Shown: positions 6,620 to 11,311 of the stretch, piece by piece | Numbering within the stretch: position 1 is the first letter of the stretch | Layout: each line of letters starts with the position of its first letter | From: Lachnospiraceae bacterium UBA7188 | Lineage (GTDB): Bacteria; Bacillota; Clostridia; Lachnospirales; Lachnospiraceae | Reading direction: 5' to 3' | Assembly: GCA_002490995.1 (NCBI GenBank) | Contig: DKVC01000275.1 | Coordinates: 23,018 to 34,328 of the forward strand | Length of the DNA stretch: 11,311 nucleotides | Program-made: the position numbers and the translations under genes | The notes under the pieces: model-generated | Seen by the model: the letters and a program-made list of their open reading frames with translations, nothing else | What the model was told of the DNA's origin: nothing | Databases searched by the model: none

Positions 6620-8194
6620 TTACAATTCCAGTATAATACACCTTCTATGACAAATATCATTATCCTCAAAAGTTTCCAGCAAAATCCGCCTTGACTGTAC
6701 ATCGTACTCCATGTTCAGGAGATTCTGCACATTCTTGTACAGCAGCCGCCTTTCCGAACCGTCCGCCGGATACAGATACAGATCCGCATACTGGATGTCC
6801 CAGTAATTCTGGACGATGAGAGGAGAGGCACTTCCGCTTTCCAATGAGGCATTTTGCGTGGCGGCGCCGTTGTTTTCCGTAGCAATCGGCCCGGAGTTGG
6901 AGGATGTGACAAGTACGGCCAGGATATCTCCGGAGTCCAGGGGCAGAAAGTCCCAGGCAGGTTCGGGGAAGAGCCGGTACTGAGTTTCCAGCTCGAATGT
7001 ATCCATATGAAAGGTTGAGAGGGTGAAAGCATCTCCCATATAATATAGAAGATTCCTGTTTCCGGCGTATTTGTACTGGAAATACGGCATTTCTTTATAG
7101 GAGAAAAGCGATGCCATAATATGCCCATAAGAATTTTCCATGTAATCCGAATTCAGCGGAATCTGGAAAGAGGATACGTTGGATTCATTGCCGTTTTCAT
7201 CATGGTCATTTCCCAGCAGATACAGCCTGCCGCTTTCCCGCCGGAGCCTGGAAGGGGCAGCGGAAGAGGTATCTATATAGGGCTCATATTCGCCTGGATT
7301 CTCTTTGTATTTCAGTTCGGCAAAGAAGTCATTGTCGCCATTGCCGGTGTCGAGGATAAATCTTAACAGGCCAGGGGAATCAGAAGCGGAATAGTCACAG
7401 AGCTCTGCCGCCCACTGCCACTGGTTGTCTTCCAGGAGGGCATCTATCAGTTCGTCCGGCTGGTAAATACGTCCGGAGGATTTCTGTTTGTAAGATGTCA
7501 TCCAATAGTGCTCTTCGTCTTCAATGGGGGTTTGATGGCAGTCGTAGACGGGAACCAGGCTTTTGTCTCCCAGAATCGCACTCTCCACATCGAAGGTAAC
7601 CCAGTTCCCGTCAGGGGAAAAGGAACCCTTCAGCTGAATATTCGTAAGGATGCCTTCATACAGGAGCCAGGGTTCCTGAGAACCGAGGGTGTACAGCCAG
7701 ACATAGCAGGTATCCCAGAAGATGGAACGGGCATAGATCAGGAGCTGCCTTCCGTCAGGGGAGGGCAGGAGCTTTTCGATATAAAAATCCTCCGGCATTT
7801 CGTCTTCCGAGGGTTCCAGCCAGTCTTTCCAGGAATCGAAGTAATCCCCTATGGTATCGTAAAAACCATAGCGGTAATCCACCTGCCTGAAAACCAGTTT
7901 TTCCTCGATATTCTTTTCGTCCTGCGCCGCGATATGGATTTCATTCTCTCCGCAGTCCTGCAGAAAGGCGCTTTTTGTCAACAGATCTGAGGTGGTGTAA
8001 GTGTAAGCATATATTTTTTTCACCGTAAAATCTCTTGACAGGTGGTCGGATTCCGCTTCTTCTTCGGAGGGCTGGGACCTGGTAAGCAGAAGCGTTTTTT
8101 CTTCCGGGGTGCAGCCTGTGAGCAGCAAAAGGGCTGCCAGTAGAAGGAGAAGGCGGGGATGTTTTTTGATTTTTAGTCTTATTACAGGTATCAT
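6620..8194 (-). CDS. Probable beta-propeller lipoprotein linked to a two-component system
   Basis: This 524-aa protein has a classic lipoprotein signal: basic KIKKHPR, a leucine-rich core (residues 15-25) and lipobox LTGC with the lipidated Cys at 28. It should therefore sit on the outer face of the membrane. After an acidic linker (about 30-55) the sequence is rich in aromatic beta-strand-like segments. It carries two SPDG turns (145-148 and 193-196: LLPSPDGRQLLIY and SFSPDGNWVTF) typical of TolB/WD40-like propeller blades. A low-complexity Ser/Asn/Ala stretch lies near 430-455. No catalytic motif is visible. The gene starts 26 bases after the kinase gene, with GGGAG nine bases before its ATG, so it is the last gene of the operon. 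By analogy with other lipoproteins encoded beside sensor kinases (for example LpqB with MtrAB) it may modulate the kinase; that is inference, and the specific family is not recognised. Confidence 0.8.
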   Translation of the reverse strand: MIPVIRLKIKKHPRLLLLLAALLLLTGCTPEEKTLLLTRSQPSEEEAESDHLSRDFTVKKIYAYTYTTSDLLTKSAFLQDCGENEIHIAAQDEKNIEEKLVFRQVDYRYGFYDTIGDYFDSWKDWLEPSEDEMPEDFYIEKLLPSPDGRQLLIYARSIFWDTCYVWLYTLGSQEPWLLYEGILTNIQLKGSFSPDGNWVTFDVESAILGDKSLVPVYDCHQTPIEDEEHYWMTSYKQKSSGRIYQPDELIDALLEDNQWQWAAELCDYSASDSPGLLRFILDTGNGDNDFFAELKYKENPGEYEPYIDTSSAAPSRLRRESGRLYLLGNDHDENGNESNVSSFQIPLNSDYMENSYGHIMASLFSYKEMPYFQYKYAGNRNLLYYMGDAFTLSTFHMDTFELETQYRLFPEPAWDFLPLDSGDILAVLVTSSNSGPIATENNGAATQNASLESGSASPLIVQNYWDIQYADLYLYPADGSERRLLYKNVQNLLNMEYDVQSRRILLETFEDNDICHRRCIILEL

Positions 8195-8220
8195 TTACTC
8201 AGGCTCCCATTCTGCTTTTT

Positions 8221-9756
8221 TTATTTCTGTTTTTTGGCCTGGAAGCCGGAGGGTATCCGGACACCGGTTTCCGCTTTCAGACGGATATAGAATATGGTCT
8301 GTACGCCGGGCTTGCTTTTTACATTGATCAGGCCGTTGTGCTCTTCCATGATTTTCCTGCAGATGGACAAGCCTAAGCCGGAGCTGCCCTGTTCCCGGGA
8401 GTAAGCTTTGTCTACCCGGTAAAAGGGTTCAAATATTTTCTCCTGTTCTTCCCGGTTCAGGCCCTTCCCGCGATTGCGGACTGCCAGCCATACATACCCT
8501 TTTTTCCGCACGCCGTCCACACGGATTGTGGTGTGGCTGTCGCCGTATTTGATAGCGTTGTCCACCAGATTGATCAATACCTGGCGTAAACGGTCTTCCA
8601 CGCCCAGCACCCACAGGCTTTCCGGGAAATCCGTCTCAATGTGCATATCGTAGCGGGCTGCCTTGATTTCCAGTGCCTGGGCCACGCTCTGTGCCGTGAG
8701 GCTTAAATCCACCGGCTGCCGTTTCATGTAGATGCCCTTGTCGGACATTTCCAGAAGCTGCAATACCATCTGGTGCATTCTTGTACTTTCCTGCAGAATC
8801 TGGTGCAGACCCTGGTCGGTGAGATTTTTGTCCGCACCCTGGTCGGCTTCCATGAGCTGGGCATAGCCCTGGATGGTGGTGAGGGGCGTTTTCAGCTCGT
8901 GGGTCATATTATTGTAGAATTCCTGACGGCTGCCCAGCAGCTTGACAATCTGATCCTTGTCCGCCTGCATTTTCTCGAACTGGGAGCCGATCATTTCCAG
9001 CATTACGCTGAAGTTCCTGGACAGCTCGCCCACCTCATCCCGGCGGCCGGAGTCAGCCAGTTGGGCAAGCATCTGCATATTTACCTCTTCCCTGGACAAA
9101 TCCCGCACGACCTGCCGGGAAATTTCGGTCAGCTTCCACACGGGTACCAGAAGCCTGTTGATAAAGAAAGCCAGCAATATGAAAATAAACGCAAATACGG
9201 CGGCAGTTGTCTGATAGACCAGATGTTCACTTCTGTTTACCTGGGAAAACATCTGGGATGTGTCCAGACGATAGCGTATTATGCCGAGAGTCCGCTCCTC
9301 AATTACCACGGGCATGGAAAAATAAACCAACATACTGTCGGAGTCCGGCCAGGTCATGGTAAATGCGGCATTCCCCTCCAGGGCCTGGCGCAGATCGTTG
9401 CCGCTGCCCTCCTCCGGAAGCTGGGAACTGCCGGCGAGATACCGGCCGTCGGTATCCAGTACGCAGAAATTCCTTCCTCCCAGAGGCTTCAGCTCCTGGA
9501 CGATATCTTCCGAAATCTGCCGGTAGCCTTCCGCATCGTTATTGGCATTCTGGAGCATCAAAAGCTGCCGTATATAAATAAGGGTATTCTCCTGGCGGTT
9601 CTGCAGCTCCCGGACAATCTGTTCTTCCAGATTTTGCTGAAGCCTGGCATGAATGCTGCCGTAGAGGATACAGCCTCCGGCTACAAACAGAAGCAGGAGA
9701 ACCAGCGTCATCTGCCGGCGGATTCCGAATCGATAGGTTCCTTTAGCCTGGGACAT
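8221..9756 (-). CDS. Membrane sensor histidine kinase
   Basis: The 511-aa product has TM1 at about 15-35, an extracellular sensor of roughly 150 residues and TM2 at about 184-205. A HAMP linker follows (about 205-255), then HisKA with the phospho-acceptor His286 in MTHELKTPL. The ATPase domain has N-box NLVDNAIKYG (N396, N400), the RNRGKG box near 427-432, FEPFYRVD and GSSGLGLSI (457-465). All key kinase residues are present. The sensor contains FCVLDTDGRYLAGS and a later YFSMPVVIEERTLGIIRY stretch, reminiscent of PAS/Cache-like extracellular sensors, but the ligand is unknown. The start overlaps the regulator's end by 14 bases, implying translational coupling. It most likely phosphorylates the upstream regulator. 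Confidence 0.95.
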   Translation of the reverse strand: MSQAKGTYRFGIRRQMTLVLLLLFVAGGCILYGSIHARLQQNLEEQIVRELQNRQENTLIYIRQLLMLQNANNDAEGYRQISEDIVQELKPLGGRNFCVLDTDGRYLAGSSQLPEEGSGNDLRQALEGNAAFTMTWPDSDSMLVYFSMPVVIEERTLGIIRYRLDTSQMFSQVNRSEHLVYQTTAAVFAFIFILLAFFINRLLVPVWKLTEISRQVVRDLSREEVNMQMLAQLADSGRRDEVGELSRNFSVMLEMIGSQFEKMQADKDQIVKLLGSRQEFYNNMTHELKTPLTTIQGYAQLMEADQGADKNLTDQGLHQILQESTRMHQMVLQLLEMSDKGIYMKRQPVDLSLTAQSVAQALEIKAARYDMHIETDFPESLWVLGVEDRLRQVLINLVDNAIKYGDSHTTIRVDGVRKKGYVWLAVRNRGKGLNREEQEKIFEPFYRVDKAYSREQGSSGLGLSICRKIMEEHNGLINVKSKPGVQTIFYIRLKAETGVRIPSGFQAKKQK

Positions 9757-10423
9757 ATTTGTACCCCACTCCGAAGACAGTCACCAGAGAGTCCTCCAGC
9801 CCGGTTTTCTTCCGGATGCGCTGGACATGGATGTCCACAGTCCTGGTATCTCCGGCGAAATCATAGCCCCATATCTGGTCTAACAGCGCTGTCCTGGTAA
9901 AAACCTGGCGGGGGTGCTTCAGGAAGCAGACCAGGAGCTCGTATTCCTTTGGCGTCAGGCTCAGGAGGACACCGTCGCGATACACACAATGCTCCCGTTC
10001 CGATATGGTGAGAGAGCCGCAGCACAGCTGGTCATCGGTATCCTTTCCCTGAGATTTGTCAAAACGGCGCAGAATCGTCCGCACTCTGGCAACAACCTCC
10101 CGCAGATCGAAGGGCTTGGTGATATAATCGTCGGCCCCGGATTCCAGTCCGTAGAGCTTGTCCTCCACGGTGCCTCTGGCAGTGAGCATGATAATGGGAA
10201 TCCGGTAACGCTCGGTAAGCATCCGGCAGACATCCACGCCGCTGATATCCGGCAGCATCCAGTCTAACAGCACCAGGTCGGGAGATTCCTGGCAGGCGGC
10301 GGAGAAGCCTTCACTGCCGGTGTGTGCGCACTGTACCTGGAAGCCCTCCTTTTCGAAGCTGTACTTCAGAATGTCCGCTATGGGTTTTTCGTCTTCTATA
10401 ATCAGGATTTTTTTGTCTTCCAT
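9743..10423 (-). CDS. OmpR/PhoB-family response regulator
   Basis: A 226-aa DNA-binding response regulator. The receiver domain (1-120) has the acidic pair E10/D11, phospho-acceptor D54 (LLDWMLPD), the T81 switch residue in MLTARG and K103 in TKPF. The C-terminal winged helix (about 130-224) has the family hallmarks LTPKEYELL, RTALLDQIWGYDFAGDTRTVDIHVQ and GVGYKYV. It is the first gene of the operon, directly followed by its cognate kinase. GGGGGA about six bases before the ATG supports the start. OmpR-type regulators often activate their own operon; no repeated regulator box was identified here. The target genes cannot be deduced, but the downstream lipoprotein gene is certainly co-transcribed by position. 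Confidence 0.96.
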   Translation of the reverse strand: MEDKKILIIEDEKPIADILKYSFEKEGFQVQCAHTGSEGFSAACQESPDLVLLDWMLPDISGVDVCRMLTERYRIPIIMLTARGTVEDKLYGLESGADDYITKPFDLREVVARVRTILRRFDKSQGKDTDDQLCCGSLTISEREHCVYRDGVLLSLTPKEYELLVCFLKHPRQVFTRTALLDQIWGYDFAGDTRTVDIHVQRIRKKTGLEDSLVTVFGVGYKYVPG

Positions 10424-10467
10424 TTGTTTTCCCCCGTTTTTTCATTTCCTTTTCAGTCTATAAGGTA

Positions 10468-10497
10468 AGTATAACGCGGATGTCTCGGAATTGTAAA
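10468..10497 (-). promoter_or_regulatory. Sigma-A-type promoter of the regulator-kinase-lipoprotein operon
   Basis: On the minus strand, TTTACA (10492-10497) and TATACT (10468-10473) are separated by 18 bases, each matching the consensus in five of six positions. The -10 lies about 45 bases upstream of the response regulator start, so the operon can have its own transcript independent of the toxin-antitoxin genes upstream. Confidence 0.65.
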
Positions 10498-10508
10498 TAA
10501 TGTGTATC

Positions 10509-10531
10509 TAAAAAATCCGTCTTTCGAAGAC
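10509..10531 (-). terminator. Weak intrinsic terminator after the toxin gene
   Basis: On the minus strand a 5-bp stem GTCTT/AAGAC around CGA is followed by GGA and six Ts. It begins about a dozen bases past the YafQ-type toxin stop and upstream of the next operon's promoter, the right place for a terminator, although the stem is short and AT-rich. Confidence 0.45.
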
Positions 10532-10543
10532 TTTAAATGAACG

Positions 10544-10816
10544 TTAAAACAGATCAGAATGGGATCCTGTACGGGACAGAAAGAGAAAAAGTTTGTCTTC
10601 ATTAATGCGGTATACCAGAAGCCAGTCTGGCTGGATATGGCATTCACGAAAACCTGTATAGTTGCCGGTGAGGGAATGATCCTTGTTTTGGGGTTCAAGC
10701 TTCTGGCCATTTGCGAGCTTGCTCACTATTTCATCAAGAAGGGCAAAATTAACCCCTCGCCTTGCCAAAAGCTTAAGATCCCGTTTGAAACGATTTGAGA
10801 AAACGATATCAAGCAT
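10544..10816 (-). CDS. yafQ: YafQ-family mRNA interferase toxin
   Basis: This RelE-superfamily ribosome-dependent endoribonuclease is the toxin of the pair. In the 90-aa form the residues matching the E. coli YafQ active site are all present: H47 (KDHSLTGN), H60, D64 and W65 (CHIQPDWLLVY), R82 (SRTGSH), H86 and the terminal F90. The match to the E. coli KDHPLQG...HVEPDWILIY...RTGTH layout is close, so the toxin looks catalytically intact. I chose ATG 10816 over the in-frame TTG at 10822 because AGAGG sits nine bases before the ATG but only three before the TTG. The ATG overlaps the antitoxin stop by eight bases, the usual coupled arrangement. Translation would be coupled to the antitoxin, and the antitoxin-toxin complex is expected to repress the operon. 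Confidence 0.9.
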   Translation of the reverse strand: MLDIVFSNRFKRDLKLLARRGVNFALLDEIVSKLANGQKLEPQNKDHSLTGNYTGFRECHIQPDWLLVYRINEDKLFLFLSRTGSHSDLF

Positions 10817-11093
10817 CGGCAAGTACCTCTGCCAAGCCTTCCTGAAAGGAGGAATACCGTTTGTACTGTTCAGGGTGCTCTTTCATTTCATAATACTCGT
10901 TTATGGCAGCTATGGTTTCCGCATTAGGAGATTCCCGGGTGATTGCGAAGGGAAAACCCTGGATGCGCACAGCCTGCCGGAGAAACACGGAGATGGCAGT
11001 GGAAAGATCCATGCCAAGATCAGCGAAAAGATCAATTGCCTGTTTTTTAAGGTCTGGATCCAGGCTGAGATTCGTACTTACTTTAGTAGCCAT
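10809..11093 (-). CDS. dinJ: DinJ/RelB-family antitoxin
   Basis: The 94-aa product has the N-terminal ribbon-helix-helix DNA-binding domain of the RelB/DinJ family: the MATKVSTNLSLDPDLKKQA strand and helix, LFADLGMDLSTAISVFLRQAV, then FPFAIT near residue 47-52. The C-terminal part, containing the NAETIAAINEYYEM helix and ending SFQEGLAEVLADA, should wrap the toxin. The frame stays open upstream to 11276, but GGAGGT seven bases before ATG 11093 and the family's usual start identify the true N-terminus. It neutralises the adjacent YafQ-type toxin and most likely represses the shared promoter. Confidence 0.92.
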   Translation of the reverse strand: MATKVSTNLSLDPDLKKQAIDLFADLGMDLSTAISVFLRQAVRIQGFPFAITRESPNAETIAAINEYYEMKEHPEQYKRYSSFQEGLAEVLADA

Positions 11094-11099
11094 TGTAAT

Positions 11100-11106
11100 T
11101 ACCTCC
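11100..11106 (-). promoter_or_regulatory. Ribosome-binding site of the DinJ-type antitoxin
   Basis: Minus-strand GGAGGT lies seven bases before the ATG at 11093. It decides the start against the long upstream open frame. Confidence 0.75.
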
Positions 11107-11124
11107 ACTCTATATTTTATGATT

Positions 11125-11153
11125 ATTCTATCATGGTGTGCGCATAAAAACAA
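11125..11153 (-). promoter_or_regulatory. Promoter of the dinJ-yafQ operon
   Basis: On the minus strand TTGTTT (11148-11153) and TAGAAT (11125-11130) are spaced by 17 bases. The -10 matches five of six consensus bases and the -35 only its first three. The transcript would start near 11118, leaving a short leader to the antitoxin ATG. Confidence 0.5.
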
Positions 11154-11169
11154 TATGTTGTGCACATAA
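11137..11169 (-). promoter_or_regulatory. Probable DinJ-YafQ operator, two direct repeats
   Basis: Minus-strand TTATGTGCACA (11159-11169) and TTATGCGCACA (11137-11147) differ at one base and are 22 bases apart, about two helical turns. One lies in the promoter spacer and the other just upstream of the -35, so a bound ribbon-helix-helix repressor would block polymerase. Each contains a near-palindromic TGYGCACA core. The position and spacing suggest an autoregulatory operator; binding itself is inferred. Confidence 0.5.
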
Positions 11170-11205
11170 ATGTTTAAAAAGGTTCTTTTAGATCCGCTCA
11201 TCGTA

Positions 11206-11237
11206 AATACTGATAATACTGAAGCAGTAAATACTGA
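11206..11237 (+). repeat. Three short AATACTGA repeats
   Basis: AATACTGA occurs at 11206-11213, 11215-11222 and 11230-11237, spaced 9 and 15 bases, with longer similarity between the last two copies (AATACTGAAGC). They fall inside a 36-codon open frame (11170-11280) that I do not accept as a gene. Purpose unknown. Confidence 0.5.
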
Positions 11238-11311
11238 AGCCGTAAAATTTTCAGAGACAGAGTCAGGAGAAGTCATTTAGAAATAAGAAAAAGTTCGCCT
11301 TATATGCAAGT

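Noticed and set aside
6539..6620. Intrinsic terminator for the lipoprotein operon
   Set aside because: The GGAAGC/GCTTCC hairpin has no following T-tract on either strand, so it is listed only as a short hairpin.
6442..6702. 86-aa minus-strand open frame over the toxin fragment
   Set aside because: Its start lies inside the lipoprotein gene in another frame, it has no ribosome-binding site of note and no family resemblance.
8773..9900. 375-aa plus-strand open frame opposite the histidine kinase
   Set aside because: It is antisense to the kinase and the regulator's 3' end, which carry complete family motifs; the product has no recognisable domain.
10817..10822. TTG start two codons upstream for the YafQ-type toxin
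   Set aside because: The AGAGG sequence is only three bases from the TTG but nine from the ATG at 10816.
11094..11276. N-terminal extension of the DinJ-type antitoxin frame up to 11276
   Set aside because: The extension reads through the promoter and operator repeats, while a good ribosome-binding site and the family's usual N-terminus mark ATG 11093.

Overview
The window looks like a chromosomal segment of a gut-type Clostridia, most likely Lachnospiraceae. This is inferred from an AddA-type (not RecB-type) recombination nuclease, strong AGGAGG-like ribosome-binding sites, moderate-to-high GC coding regions with AT-richer intergenic stretches, and two-component, asparagine synthase and toxin-antitoxin genes typical of Firmicutes. 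No phage, insertion sequence, CRISPR array, tRNA or rRNA was seen.

Layout: (1) 63-3944, plus strand: addA, the helicase-nuclease subunit of the AddAB double-strand-break repair enzyme; the last few codons before it may be the end of addB. (2) A complex hairpin at 3970-4014 separates addA from the convergent asnB (4029-5927, minus), a full-length glutamine-hydrolysing asparagine synthetase. (3) 5928-6619 is an AT-rich stretch holding a possible 19-codon ORF with a textbook Shine-Dalgarno, a TATAAT promoter with a small inverted repeat in its leader, an intact 56-aa antitoxin-like gene, and an overlapping ParE/RelE-type toxin start that ends after 37 codons (a broken toxin). (4) 6620-10423, minus strand, is a tight three-gene operon transcribed as OmpR-type response regulator, membrane histidine kinase, then a lipid-anchored probable beta-propeller protein; a good sigma-A-type promoter lies upstream of the regulator. 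(5) 10544-11093, minus strand: an intact DinJ-YafQ type II toxin-antitoxin pair, with a promoter whose spacer and upstream flank carry two direct repeats 22 bp apart. (6) 11170-11311 holds only a short repeat-bearing ORF that I do not accept as a gene.

Functionally, addA and asnB are housekeeping genes. The accessory part is the regulator-kinase-lipoprotein operon, which lies between a decayed toxin-antitoxin locus and an intact one. The lipoprotein probably works with the kinase at the cell surface, in the way other lipoproteins modulate adjacent sensor kinases, but its function is not recognisable from sequence. The best leads for something undescribed are that lipoprotein with its kinase, the toxin-less antitoxin, and the small ORF at 6052-6111. 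I see no clear evidence of a wholly new multi-gene system.
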